Notes: generated by a model from the letters alone, not told the origin. Shown: positions 27,784 to 36,707, numbered from the stretch's first letter. The stretch is DNA of 64,000 nucleotides from Pedobacter sp. Leaf194 (GCF_001423945.1 NZ_LMPU01000009.1:620416-684415), one strand, 5' to 3'. Translations and numbers: made by a program.

Positions 27784-28150
27784 CTTAAAACATTTATTCA
27801 AAAGATAAAGGAACGCGGTTTGAATAAACGCCGTCTTATCATATGATAAGAAATTGATGCTAAAATTCGCTGACAAATGAAGGGCTGTCACAAACTGTTG
27901 CAGTAAGCTATATCTTGATTCATGAACAGGACTTAATTCTTTTGCAGCAGAAAAGTCTATCGGGGAACAAAAACAAAAACTCCTGTCTTCGAACTAGTTT
28001 TTCTGGTTGCTACATCTTTCCCCGCGCCTTAAGCTGGCAGCAAAATGTATCCGCTTTTTCGGGACCAACTTGAAGGATGGAAGCTACCCGTAGGCATTAG
28101 CTTATTTTAAGTGAACTGTACCAAGACGCTAAGCCTGAGCCTTCACTTCA
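27784..28150. other. Intergenic stretch, 367 bases
   Basis: Nothing recognisable beyond the start region of the cold-shock-like gene. Confidence 0.25.
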
Positions 28151-28510
28151 CTAATCGAGATATAGATGAAGTGCTCTTATTTTCTCATGCTCTATGATAG
28201 CAACGTCCATTCCACTTGCAACTGCCATATCAGCGGGAGCGCCAAGTCTCCAGGCCACCACTTGAACATTATGATTAGTTTGGCTGGGTTTTGACAATTC
28301 AAAAACAAATTCAGGCGCCCATCCTGATTGCAGCCGGGTGATAAGGTTATTGATAGCTTCAAATCCAACAATAGGGTTACCGGAATCATTTTCGAAGAAC
28401 CTGATGTCCTGATGGTAGATCTGCTCCATGGCCTTAAGCCTTTCGGCCGAATCTCTATTATTCCAGATAATCAGTAAGCTGTCTTCTAAAAGTTGTCCAG
28501 ATTTTCCCAT
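28151..28510 (-). CDS. SnoaL-like / NTF2-fold protein
   Basis: 119 residues. LLIIWNNRDSAERLKAMEQIYHQDIRFF and GFEAINNLITRLQSG give the helix pair and first strand of the SnoaL-like fold. VQVVAWRLG and DVAIIEHEKIRALHLYLD give the closing sheet. Such proteins act as small isomerases, hydrolases or binding proteins; no catalytic residue assignment is safe here. Single gene, no operon. Confidence 0.75.
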   Translation of the reverse strand: MGKSGQLLEDSLLIIWNNRDSAERLKAMEQIYHQDIRFFENDSGNPIVGFEAINNLITRLQSGWAPEFVFELSKPSQTNHNVQVVAWRLGAPADMAVASGMDVAIIEHEKIRALHLYLD

Positions 28511-29246
28511 ATGATGATTTATAGCTAATATACATTAATAATCAAGTGCTGCAAAATCGTTAGGCGATAGTCGACATTAATATTCTGCGGCTCGGTAACA
28601 ATAGATTTATTCTCAAAAATTCTTCCGTTTGTGTTTCGAGCTCTTTTCATTGACGAAAATCTAGTGGTAAGGCGCAGGCACGCGTACATTAACAGGATGC
28701 ATCTGTTGTATTGTAATCATGCTTTTTCAAATTAAAAAATATTAAAACGTTGCATCCGGATACCAGGTTGATGCAGGGCAAATGTAAAGTAGTTTTTGGG
28801 CAGAATATATCTGTTTTCGCACCCTCATCATCTTACGGAATATGCGTTTAAATAGCACCGGTGATTTTAGAAATATTCTCTTTGAAATGATTTCGAAACT
28901 ACTTATATGATTACCTGATACATATCAGCACATAAGCTAAGAAGCTGGCTTCAGAGGGAAACCTTGCTTTCCAGTAACTCAACTCTTAATGGCTTATGTA
29001 TCAATAATGATAACTGTTCTATTGCTTTTCAAACCTGAAAGATACTAACTTAGGATTCTTAGTTTGGTTTTAGGCGTTTAAAGCAGGTGCAATTGGTTGC
29101 ATCTGCTTTTTTTATTGTTTTTCATCTCACTTTCTTGAGCTAATATGGTGCATACGGAAAAGTTTAATAAAACCTCGGTGAAGATATAGATGTTTCACTG
29201 CTATTTTATTTCTAAAACAATTGACAATCAATGATGTAGTTAAGAT
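28511..29246. other. Gene-poor region, 736 bases, with an orphan terminator
   Basis: No open frame of interest. A strong plus-strand terminator at 29082-29113 is not explained by any plus-strand gene within 2.8 kb upstream, so a small RNA could lie within 28,600-29,080. Confidence 0.35.
29082..29113 (+). terminator. Strong plus-strand terminator with no upstream gene
   Basis: An 11-bp stem (AGCAGGTGCAA with TTGCATCTGCT, one G-T pair), loop TTGG, then seven T. The last plus-strand gene upstream ends at 26232. Confidence 0.8.
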
Positions 29247-29435
29247 ATGGAACACGGGGTTATTACGATACTGAACAGGGTATCTGGAAATGGGTTCATC
29301 AAATACGGTAACATGGTCATCAAATTTGAATTGCGGGAAACGGTTGGAAAACTCTACACCTATAATGCTGTGAGTTTTGAGATCAAACATGACTATCTCG
29401 AGACTAAGGCTGTTAAAGTTCGAAAAATCGCCTAA
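29247..29435 (+). CDS. Cold-shock-fold-like miniprotein
   Basis: 62 residues. HGVITILNRVSGNGFIKY, then MVIKFELRETVG, then AVSFEIKHDYLETKAVKVRKI follow the strand order of cold-shock domains (G-x-I, GFI, V-x-F-E-I, K-A-x-x-V). The RNP aromatic residues are partly replaced. Probably a cytosolic RNA- or ssDNA-binding OB fold. It sits 58 bases before another small gene and may share its transcript. A longer antisense frame here is a shadow. Confidence 0.55.
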   Translation: MEHGVITILNRVSGNGFIKYGNMVIKFELRETVGKLYTYNAVSFEIKHDYLETKAVKVRKIA

Positions 29436-29493
29436 GACTGTTATTGTAATACCTTGGTTCAGCACAATATTATTGAATTAAGTATATCGCGAT

Positions 29494-29703
29494 ATGAATG
29501 ACACGGAAAGAGTGAGGCTATACCTAACTGAGGAATTAAAAGATTCTACAAGGGCATTATTCAGCCTTAATCAAATATCAAAAGATTGTGGTCTGGCGCC
29601 GGACGACCTAACGCTCGTTTTGAAACAGCTGGTTTCCAATAAAGTTATCACTGTTTTCGAGCCGGAAAGCCCTGATGGTGTATTTATAGAACTTCAGTTA
29701 TGA
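29494..29703 (+). CDS. Small winged-helix-like protein
   Basis: 69 residues. The helices (RVRLYLTEELKD; FSLNQISKDCGLAPDDLTLVLKQLVSNKVI) followed by a two-strand wing (TVFEPESPDGVFIELQL) resemble a minimal winged helix. No known family name. Same direction as, and 58 bases after, the cold-shock-like gene. Confidence 0.5.
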   Translation: MNDTERVRLYLTEELKDSTRALFSLNQISKDCGLAPDDLTLVLKQLVSNKVITVFEPESPDGVFIELQL

Positions 29704-29978
29704 CATTACCTTCTCAATTGTACTTTAGAGATATTTCCTGAATATTTATACCACGAATATTATTTCCATAACTGTGATATGCTATATATCGGTAATCAAG
29801 CTGGAGTGATGAGCATATACTTATTGTAAAGGATAATAAACCAATACATGTAGAATCATGGAGGCTCATTAAGACCATTTGAGACTAGAGTCCTGAGGCT
29901 AAAATTGCTAACCGGAGCAAGAACCTTTAACCCAGTTTCAGTGTTGATTAGATAGTCGCTATCCAATATCAAAAATTT

Positions 29979-30680
29979 ATGTCAATTAAGGTCATATTCT
30001 TAATGATGATGCTGTGTTTTTGCTCCATGGGGAGTTTAAGAGCACAGCGGCCTGAAAACGCCGGATGGTTTTTCTTGAGTAACAGTAAACAAATAAGCGA
30101 AAAACTCGACTTTATTTACGATATTCAGATTCGCTCAGCAGATCGGTTTGACTATGTAAATACCTTGCTTTTGAGGGGAGCTTTTAGCTACAATCTTTCA
30201 AAAAAGCATTCTGTTGCGCTAGGTTATGCGTATAAAGCAGACTGGAATTTTGAAAATGATGTTCCAACCTTCTCCCCGGAGCACCGGATATATGAACAAT
30301 ACCTCTTAAATTCAGCATGGGGCAATGCAGAAATTGACGCCAGGTTTCGGCTTGAGCAGCGTTTTATCCGCGAGGATAAGCTAGTGGATTTCTCTCAAAG
30401 GGCACGCCTGTTTTTAAGTCTGCAAGTACCACTGATTGCCGACACGAGTTTTAGCAAAGGATTTTATGCCAAAATTCAAAATGAAATCTTTATGAACGTG
30501 CAGCACAAGGAAAAGGTAAACAATAACATTTTCGACCAGAACCGCGTCAGTTCTGGATTAGGATTCCGTTTCAGTAAAAATCTGGATGTGGATTTTAGTT
30601 ATATGTTTTGGTACCAAAAAGAAATGGAACGTAATTCCAAAACCAATGTATTTCAACTCATGCTCTCGACCAAATTTTAA
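29979..30680 (+). CDS. DUF2490 outer-membrane-type beta protein
   Basis: 233 residues with a clear signal peptide (residues 1-22, ending LRAQ). The mature part alternates hydrophobic and polar residues in about ten strands, e.g. DIQIRSADRFDYVNTLLLRGAF and GLGFRFSKNLDVDFSYMFWYQ, and ends in a C-terminal Phe. This is the DUF2490 pattern, a small outer-membrane beta-barrel family with unknown function, common in Bacteroidota. Convergent with the flavin reductase. Confidence 0.88.
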   Translation: MSIKVIFLMMMLCFCSMGSLRAQRPENAGWFFLSNSKQISEKLDFIYDIQIRSADRFDYVNTLLLRGAFSYNLSKKHSVALGYAYKADWNFENDVPTFSPEHRIYEQYLLNSAWGNAEIDARFRLEQRFIREDKLVDFSQRARLFLSLQVPLIADTSFSKGFYAKIQNEIFMNVQHKEKVNNNIFDQNRVSSGLGFRFSKNLDVDFSYMFWYQKEMERNSKTNVFQLMLSTKF

Positions 30681-30720
30681 AAACTTATACCGGCACGATT
30701 TAAAAATTGGGCAGGATTTA

Positions 30721-31380
30721 CTAAGCTTTATCACTTTCGCTTTCGGCTTTCCTCCCTTCCTCCAATAAATTGGTAGCAATTGGGTTGTTTAATAACAAAT
30801 TTGCAAACCAGCTTAAATTAGCAACCATGTACCTTAAGGTTCGGTTTGTGTACAGATAGCGTTCGCCGCCGGCTTCCACATAATCCTTTTCGCCGCCAGC
30901 TTTGCCAACCCAATACGCGTTGACATTTGGCGGTATCGTAAATCCCACCTCCTGTAAGGCCCAAAGCACCTGAGCCGCACAGCTATGGGCGCCGTCTTCA
31001 TTTCCGGTAATTAAACAGCCTCCGACCTTCCCGTATGGCATGTATTGCCCGTTAGTCTCATCACTTAGGCTTTTGTCCCGAAAAATTGCGTCTAAACGCT
31101 CAATTACTTTTTGGGCGTTTGAAGCAAGATGTCCCATCCAAATGGGGGCAGCAATGATAAAAATCTGGCATTTTTTAATTTTCTCCAGAATCAATGGCCA
31201 TTCATCGCCCCCACCTTCATCAGAAGAATTTCCGGTCTTTATATTATAATCATTTAAACGAATGATTTCGGTTTCTACGTTTTGTTCCTTGAAAATTTCC
31301 AAGGCCCGGTTCGCCAGCGCTCCGGTATTTGAAAAATCTTGACTGCGTTTAAGCGTACAGTTAATGATTAGTGCTTTCAT
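30721..31380 (-). CDS. NAD(P)H-dependent FMN reductase / flavodoxin-fold oxidoreductase
   Basis: 219 residues. The N-terminus KALIINCTLKRSQDFSNTG is the phosphate-binding loop of the NADPH-dependent FMN reductase family, and IFIIAAPIWMGHLASNAQKVIERLDA is the second flavin-contact segment. LITGNEDGAHSCAAQVLWAL closes the fold. It probably reduces quinones, azo compounds or flavins in the cytosol. Monocistronic. Confidence 0.85.
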   Translation of the reverse strand: MKALIINCTLKRSQDFSNTGALANRALEIFKEQNVETEIIRLNDYNIKTGNSSDEGGGDEWPLILEKIKKCQIFIIAAPIWMGHLASNAQKVIERLDAIFRDKSLSDETNGQYMPYGKVGGCLITGNEDGAHSCAAQVLWALQEVGFTIPPNVNAYWVGKAGGEKDYVEAGGERYLYTNRTLRYMVANLSWFANLLLNNPIATNLLEEGRKAESESDKA

Positions 31381-31437
31381 GACCTCTATTGTGTTGATAG
31401 TTTATCTGCTTTGAGCTTTCTCCCTAATGGGTAGATC

Positions 31438-31776
31438 TTATTTCTCTTTTTTAAAATCGTGCCCCCAGTTCTTTAGCGAGTAATTCCAGTCGGTTTCATT
31501 TAAGTTACCATCTGGCCGCTGAGCCAAGTGTCTTTTTATATAACCTACAACCTTCTGCATGTGCTTGTAATCGCCTGGGCTAAGCTGTTCTTTCTTCTTA
31601 TGCTTTATCTCTATGATTTTCTTTCCAGATTTGTGCCCGATAGATTCACCATCGCCACTATCCCATCCCACCGATTTCGACTCCTTTGTATCAAGCCAAA
31701 GTTCCAGTTCTGAGGGGCTCATGTTCACGTTTTGTTTGAAATCGGTATAAACCTGCTTCATCTGTTCTTCGTCCAT
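31438..31776 (-). CDS. DUF3140-family protein
   Basis: 112 residues: NMSPSELELWLDTKESKSVGWDSG, then GHKSGKKIIEIKHKKKEQLS, then HMQKVVGYIKRHLAQRPDG match the DUF3140 pattern over its full length. Very basic and hydrophilic, probably nucleic-acid associated; function is not established. It lies 57 bases upstream of the flavin reductase in the same direction. Confidence 0.85.
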   Translation of the reverse strand: MDEEQMKQVYTDFKQNVNMSPSELELWLDTKESKSVGWDSGDGESIGHKSGKKIIEIKHKKKEQLSPGDYKHMQKVVGYIKRHLAQRPDGNLNETDWNYSLKNWGHDFKKEK

Positions 31777-32028
31777 ATATTAATAAAATATGCGCCAATG
31801 GTGATAATAAGTACGATAAGGAAACACCAACGATTTTTAATGGTTTGGTATTTTCTGTTACAGAGCTGTTTTATTAACACAACTAAAGCATGACAGCCGA
31901 CTGATAGATTTTAGGCATTTGTAGAGGACGATGAATTATGGGAGTGTGTGTTGCTAAAAGTTCCCGGCTGCTGAACAATATTTTTTCAAACTTTTTTTCC
32001 TTCGATGGTGTTGGCTTTAATAAACTCT

Positions 32029-33228
32029 ATGAAAAAAAAGCTCCTGGTTGGCGGTATAGCATTACTCTTCAGCCTGAATCTGGTGCATGCTCAAAAAGGC
32101 CTGCCTGCAAAAGTTCCCACAACCGTTAGCGTAAACACCTTTTATCCTGCCCATGAAGATTTTAATGAAAAACTAGTTTCCCGGTTAAAAGTTCCTGCGG
32201 GTTTTGATGTTAGCGCGGTAGCGGAAGGACTTGGGAAGCCAAGGATGATGGCTGTAAATAACTCCGGTGGTCTTTATGTTACACGAAGAGACGTTGGTGA
32301 TGTGCTACTTTTACAGGATATGGACGGCGATGGCCGAATGGAAAGCCTTAAAACGGTGTGGTCGCAGTTTTTAGGCGTACATGGGATCACCATCCATGAT
32401 GGCTTCCTGTATTTATGCTCTTCCACCGATTTGAAAAGAGGCCGCATCAATGCAGACGGCAGTTTAAGCGATACTACCACATTGATTAAGGATTTACCCG
32501 AAGGAAGCCAGCACGATAACCGTGTCATTGCCTTTGGTCCTGATAATTTGCTTTACATAAGCGTAGGAAGCAGCTGTAATGACTGCGCCGAGACGAATGC
32601 CGAACATGCGACACTGTTGCAGGTTTCACCTGATTTCAAATCCCGTAAAATTTATGCCCGCGGCCTGCGTAACACTATCGGCTTCGACTGGCAACCAAGC
32701 ACAAAGGAAATCTGGGGCATTGATAACGGTACAGACTGGCGAAGTGATGAATTTCCGCCCGAAGAACTTAACAGAATTAGCCAGGATAAGGATTACGGGT
32801 GGCCAAGGGTTTTTGCTAAACAGGTCGTTGATGAAACCCGGGAAGATCCTATCGGTACCACAAAAGCGGCATATGCTAAAAGTACAGAGCCATCGGTAAT
32901 GGAATTTCCTGCACATTCAGCACCGATTGACTTTAAATTCTTACCCGCAGCGAAAAACTTTCCAAAAGATTTTCAGGACGATGCCCTGGTATGCTGGCAT
33001 GGCTCGTGGAACCGTAAAAACCCCGAAGGTTATAAAGTGCAACGTATTATTTTTGAGAACGGTAAGCCGACCGGTGTCGAAGATTTTTTCTCGGGTTTTT
33101 TGAGTACCGATGGCAAAACGCGATTTGGCAGGCCTGCAGGACTGGCGGTTTCTAATCTTGGAACTGTATATATTTCTGATGACGAGAGCGGGGTTATTTA
33201 TTCGGTAAAAACAAAAAATATAAAATGA
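32029..33228 (+). CDS. PQQ-type sugar dehydrogenase-like beta-propeller (secreted)
   Basis: About 399 residues from ATG 32029; this start exposes a good signal peptide (KKKLLVGGIALLFSLNLVHAQ). The mature part is a six-bladed propeller of the soluble glucose/sorbosone dehydrogenase type. Markers are PAGFDVSAVAEGLGKPRMMA, HDNRVIAFGPDNLLYISVGSSC, YARGLRNTIGFDWQP and NRISQDKDYGWPRV. PQQ binding is plausible but I cannot verify every ligand. Overlaps the next gene by 4 bases: a secreted propeller pair. Confidence 0.85.
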   Translation: MKKKLLVGGIALLFSLNLVHAQKGLPAKVPTTVSVNTFYPAHEDFNEKLVSRLKVPAGFDVSAVAEGLGKPRMMAVNNSGGLYVTRRDVGDVLLLQDMDGDGRMESLKTVWSQFLGVHGITIHDGFLYLCSSTDLKRGRINADGSLSDTTTLIKDLPEGSQHDNRVIAFGPDNLLYISVGSSCNDCAETNAEHATLLQVSPDFKSRKIYARGLRNTIGFDWQPSTKEIWGIDNGTDWRSDEFPPEELNRISQDKDYGWPRVFAKQVVDETREDPIGTTKAAYAKSTEPSVMEFPAHSAPIDFKFLPAAKNFPKDFQDDALVCWHGSWNRKNPEGYKVQRIIFENGKPTGVEDFFSGFLSTDGKTRFGRPAGLAVSNLGTVYISDDESGVIYSVKTKNIK

Positions 33229-34190
33229 TGAAAAGACTATTTATTGCTTTTTTTCTCCTTGGTGCTATCACTAAGGTTCTGGCCCAAACACCAAGAATTA
33301 CCTTCAAAACTCCGCTGCTCTATCCTGAAGGCGTTGCGTTTGATAAGGCGAACAAAACTTTTTACCTCAGTTCGGTAAAGACCGGGGCAATTGGAACTTT
33401 AGACCAATCTGGTAACTACAAGGAATTCTATAAAGATAAAGATTTGATTTCCAGCTTTGGAATGAAGGTAGATGCAAGTGCAAAACGGCTGTTGATTTGC
33501 CTGAGTGACCCAAATCCGAGCTATAGTGAATTCAGTTCAGCAGCAACCCTAAAAAAAATGGGGAGGCTAATCGCCGTAAGCCTTGTAACGAAAAAAAAGA
33601 CAATGGACGTCAACCTTGCTGAACTTTATCCTGGCAATCACTTCATTAATGATTTGACTATGGACAATTCAGGAAACCTTTATATTACGGATTCTTATTC
33701 GCCGGTGATTTATAAGATTGACGCGAAGGGTGAAGCCAGTGTGTTTGCAGAAAGTGAATTGTTTAAGTCCGGTGACATAGGCCTCAACGGTATTGCCTAC
33801 CATACTGCCGGTTACCTGATAACAGTCAATAACAGCAACGGGTCGATACTCAAGGTAGACCTCGCTGATCCAAAAAAAATCTCAAAAGTTGCAATCAAAA
33901 ACCTCTTTCCCGGCGCAGACGGGCTACTGTTCGATCAAGGCGAACTCATTCTGGTTCAGAATAAAGGCGTAAATAAAATATTCCGGATAGCCAGCACCGA
34001 TGACTGGCAGACCGCGACGGTGAAAGCGGCAACCTCTGGTGAAGATCGTTTTGCACAGCCTTCTACTGCAGTTGCAGACGCCAACCGGATTTGGGTACTT
34101 AACTCCAAGTTGAATGAATTGTTAAATCCGGCTATGGTTCCAAGCAAGGAATTTTCGCTGCAGCTTGCTGTTTTCAGTCCAGTTGAATAA
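33225..34190 (+). CDS. SMP-30/NHL-type beta-propeller protein (secreted)
   Basis: 321 residues with a signal peptide (KRLFIAFFLLGAITKVLAQ). Repeated strand motifs such as LLYPEGVAFDKANKTFYLSS, NDLTMDNSGNLYITDS and LNGIAYHTAGYLITVN are the blades of a gluconolactonase/NHL propeller. It probably acts with the upstream dehydrogenase in the periplasm, for example on lactones from sugar oxidation; that pairing is inference. ATGA overlap shows translational coupling. Confidence 0.82.
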   Translation: MMKRLFIAFFLLGAITKVLAQTPRITFKTPLLYPEGVAFDKANKTFYLSSVKTGAIGTLDQSGNYKEFYKDKDLISSFGMKVDASAKRLLICLSDPNPSYSEFSSAATLKKMGRLIAVSLVTKKKTMDVNLAELYPGNHFINDLTMDNSGNLYITDSYSPVIYKIDAKGEASVFAESELFKSGDIGLNGIAYHTAGYLITVNNSNGSILKVDLADPKKISKVAIKNLFPGADGLLFDQGELILVQNKGVNKIFRIASTDDWQTATVKAATSGEDRFAQPSTAVADANRIWVLNSKLNELLNPAMVPSKEFSLQLAVFSPVE

Positions 34191-34311
34191 CCCTGAAGTT
34201 TCAGTAATAATAAACGCTTAATCATCGACGATCTTAGTGCTGTACAAAGTACTAAAGCTACAGCGTTGACACAGTCGACAAACCCCAACATTTTGGCTTT
34301 TAGGTAAGCGT

Positions 34312-34357
34312 TATCAAGTTCATCAAAACGGCCGGCATCCACCGGCCGAACTTGATA
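34312..34357. terminator. Nested palindrome between convergent genes (probable bidirectional terminator)
   Basis: An outer 10-bp pair (TATCAAGTTC with GAACTTGATA) encloses an inner 7-bp pair (CGGCCGG with CCGGCCG) around CATCCA, with an asymmetric 7-base bulge. On the minus strand the inner stem is followed by TTTT. It lies between the propeller gene and the SerC-like operon. Confidence 0.6.
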
Positions 34358-34411
34358 TTAACTAAACTATTTAACTTTCAAATCAAGTTCTTTTTCGCAA
34401 CCCGCAGTGTG

Positions 34412-34540
34412 CTACAACCATTTACCATCCCCACCTTTTTCCCTTTGCTTCCTTTGGCGATACAAAACGATTTTATCTAGTGAATACGAAAGCACGTAAA
34501 GGATGAGCAGGAGAACTGCTAAAGTTTGTTTTGGTTCCAT
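34412..34540 (-). CDS. Small single-span membrane protein, 42 residues
   Basis: ATG at 34540 and TAG at 34412 on the minus strand, starting 10 bases after the SerC-like gene ends. One membrane span (TLAVLLLILYVLSYSL) is followed by a strongly basic tail (YRQRKQREKGG). An N-out or N-in small membrane protein is likely. No family name. Its tight spacing implies cotranscription with the SerC-like pseudoenzyme. Confidence 0.55.
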   Translation of the reverse strand: MEPKQTLAVLLLILYVLSYSLDKIVLYRQRKQREKGGDGKWL

Positions 34541-34550
34541 ATCATTAATG

Positions 34551-35594
34551 CTATAAGCTTTGAACTTCAGGCTTTCGCTCAAATTCCTGCATTGTTTCGA
34601 GCAGTCCGAGGATTTCTTCTTCTTTGCACTGGTTAAGTAAAATCAGAAAGTCCCCATGTGGCGAGCGTTGAAGAATGTTTAAATTCCTTTTGTCCAGCAA
34701 CAATCCAAAAAGCAATTCATTTTCCGGCCTAGTAACATAAAATCTGATCGCCTGCATTGAGCGATCTCTCGGATTGATAACAGCCTGAAATTGTCTGTTT
34801 CTTTCGATTTCCAGATACAGGGATTTTGACAGCGCGTACAGGCGTGATGCATTTGCCCTCACGCCACCATTCTGTTTAAGTCCATGAAGGCTACGGGTTA
34901 GCGAAGCTAAATCTTCAAATTTTGTCTCTGAGCAGCCGCTATCCTCCGTACCAATCGGGCTATTGAAGATTGAAGAAGGAGTGGTGGCCTGGAGGGAGTC
35001 CCTGATGAGTACAATGGACAGGTTTTCAGGGATAATCCCTTCACCGCCATGGGCATAAATCAAATCAAATTTATCGAATGAAATAAAGTTAGTGAATAAG
35101 TCAGCGGAGCGGTCACATATAACCGGCAGGGAAACCTTTGGGAATTTTGGAATCCTGTTAGCCTGTAGATCTTCGGTGGAGGTTATGTGCAGAAAAGAAA
35201 TATCGAATGGTATCCAGTCACATTGAGGAATATATGAAAAAGCAGATTCTCTGGAGGAACCAATGACTTCGACATCAAAAATTTTCCTCGCCTGGCTGAT
35301 TGTTGCAGAAGACCTATTACCTGTTTCCAAAAATCCCCCCTTGATGTCTTTTGAGAAATTCAGTATTGAGAAAATGCTCCTGTGAGCTGACTTGCGGCTG
35401 TCGACGAGCAACACATGGAAGTTCAAAGGAACGTGCAGGATTTCACGAAGCAAAACCTGAAGGCTGTGGATTCCGGCCTTGAATTCCCCTCCACATGCGC
35501 AGGTCAGAATAACGCTGTCTGAGAGCGGAATATCATTTCCTTTTTCACAATTATTACAATGTTGCAGCTTGCTAATTTGTTTTTGCATCTCCAT
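34551..35594 (-). CDS. SerC-like (phosphoserine aminotransferase fold) pseudoenzyme
   Basis: 347 residues that follow phosphoserine aminotransferase from end to end: LHVPLNFHVLLVD, ETGNRSSATISQARK, FSYIPQCDWIPFDISFLHIT, ICDRSADLFTNFISFDKFDLIYA, and a C-terminus RSPHGDFLILLNQCKEEEIL. The PLP lysine segment (AGAQKNIGP in SerC) reads AHGGEGIIP here, so the lysine is Glu185. The substrate-binding His-Arg near the N-terminus and the Trp in the cofactor site are also lost. Cysteines C13, C16, C32 and C34 are gained near the N-terminus. Transaminase activity is not expected; a binding or regulatory role is inferred. Divergent from an Lrp/AsnC gene. Confidence 0.75.
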   Translation of the reverse strand: MEMQKQISKLQHCNNCEKGNDIPLSDSVILTCACGGEFKAGIHSLQVLLREILHVPLNFHVLLVDSRKSAHRSIFSILNFSKDIKGGFLETGNRSSATISQARKIFDVEVIGSSRESAFSYIPQCDWIPFDISFLHITSTEDLQANRIPKFPKVSLPVICDRSADLFTNFISFDKFDLIYAHGGEGIIPENLSIVLIRDSLQATTPSSIFNSPIGTEDSGCSETKFEDLASLTRSLHGLKQNGGVRANASRLYALSKSLYLEIERNRQFQAVINPRDRSMQAIRFYVTRPENELLFGLLLDKRNLNILQRSPHGDFLILLNQCKEEEILGLLETMQEFERKPEVQSL

Positions 35595-35848
35595 ATATCT
35601 ACTGATTTCAGGAGCAAATTTCAGAATGATAATTTCCTGTCGGAACCCTCGTTAAAAAATTGGTCTAAAATACTTTTAAACCGGCAGTACCCCTAATTAA
35701 ATACTGCCGATGGTATCAATCCGCAGGAGATTAGAAATTTAATTTCCTGCTAAAAATCCTGAACACGAGGTAATTGTAAATATTACACTATCAATCGGTT
35801 AACCAAATAAAAGCTTAAGTAAAGCTCAGGAAAATCTCAAATTTTAAA

Positions 35849-35856
35849 TACCTTTG
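35849..35856 (+). promoter_or_regulatory. Bacteroidota-type -7 promoter box before the Lrp/AsnC gene
   Basis: TACCTTTG fits TAnnTTTG exactly and is followed by GCGCAACC, with the ATG 30 bases downstream. The -33 box is not clear. Confidence 0.6.
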
Positions 35857-35885
35857 CGCAACCAAATATTAACCTTTCCTTAGCA

Positions 35886-36353
35886 ATGTCAGCATATAAA
35901 TTAGACGAAATTGATAGTGGTATTTTAAACATAATACAAAAGGACGGCGAGACGACCTACAAAGAATTAGCATCAATACTCAAGCGAAGCAAATCTAATA
36001 TTGTTGAGCGCATTAAAAATCTAAAAAAAGATGGCTTTATTGACAGGTGTGTTGTACTTGTTGATGTTGAAAAACTCAGAAGCATTTTCACTGCCTTTCC
36101 ACTTGTACAACTGAGGAATCATGGGCAGGATTCAATTGCAAGCTTCAAGGCAGAAATGGCTTTGCATGCAGAGGTTATGGAGTGTTATCACATTACTGGA
36201 AATTTTGATTTTATGCTAAAAATTGTAATAAATGATATGTTTGCGTATAACGATTTTTTAACTGAGCATATTTCACCCAACCCCCTTGTCGGCAAAATTC
36301 AAAGTTTTATGGTTTTATCCCAAAGTAAAAGAGAAACAGCTTATCTTGTTTAG
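35886..36353 (+). CDS. Lrp/AsnC-family transcriptional regulator
   Basis: 155 residues. The N-terminal HTH (LDEIDSGILNIIQKDGETTYKELA and KRSKSNIVERIKNLKKDGFI) leads to a C-terminal RAM ligand-binding domain (VMECYHITGNFDFMLKIVINDM). This is the canonical Lrp layout for sensing an amino acid. Its promoter region is shared with the divergent SerC-like pseudoenzyme, so regulation of that gene is a reasonable inference. Confidence 0.92.
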   Translation: MSAYKLDEIDSGILNIIQKDGETTYKELASILKRSKSNIVERIKNLKKDGFIDRCVVLVDVEKLRSIFTAFPLVQLRNHGQDSIASFKAEMALHAEVMECYHITGNFDFMLKIVINDMFAYNDFLTEHISPNPLVGKIQSFMVLSQSKRETAYLV

Positions 36354-36543
36354 GATATGATAAATAGTGATCAATTACTCTACAGCTGCCATAAAGATAT
36401 AAATGATAGACCAAAAATCTAAAGCATAGACTTAGTCTCAAAAAACGAACGAAATAAGCCAATCAATAAAATTCAATATTATTAACAATTTAAAAGCTGT
36501 ATTTTGCGATAAAAAAACCTAATTTTAATAAAAATGTCGTAAC

Positions 36544-36707
36544 ATGAATTTGATTCACGAAAAAAAACATACAAGCCAAGGATAAGTGACCTACTGGGTG
36601 GGGCATTATCGCTAGCTATTCCGATAAAAAATTATTACGACCTTATCTTACTCTCAAAGGCGGGCATAAGTAAGGCTTCGGCGGAATCAGTAATCAGTTT
36701 TACAGGA
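36544..36707 (+). other. Out-of-frame 5' part of the antitoxin gene with an A8 slippery run
   Basis: Frame analysis by hand: upstream of ATG 36708 the antitoxin frame stays open for 55 codons (stop at 36540) and encodes a plausible HTH domain (SLAIPIKNYYDLILL, GISKASAESVISFTG). There is no ATG, GTG or TTG in that frame. An ATG at 36544 opens the other frame (MNLIHEKK) and runs into eight A at 36560-36567. A -1 slip at A-AAA-AAA joins both parts into a 152-residue antitoxin, the expected length. It may be programmed slippage, a real frameshift or a sequencing error. Confidence 0.55.

Noticed and set aside
29127..29465. 112-codon minus-strand frame over the cold-shock-like gene
   Set aside because: It is antisense to a shorter frame with clear OB-fold pattern and shows no recognisable fold itself.
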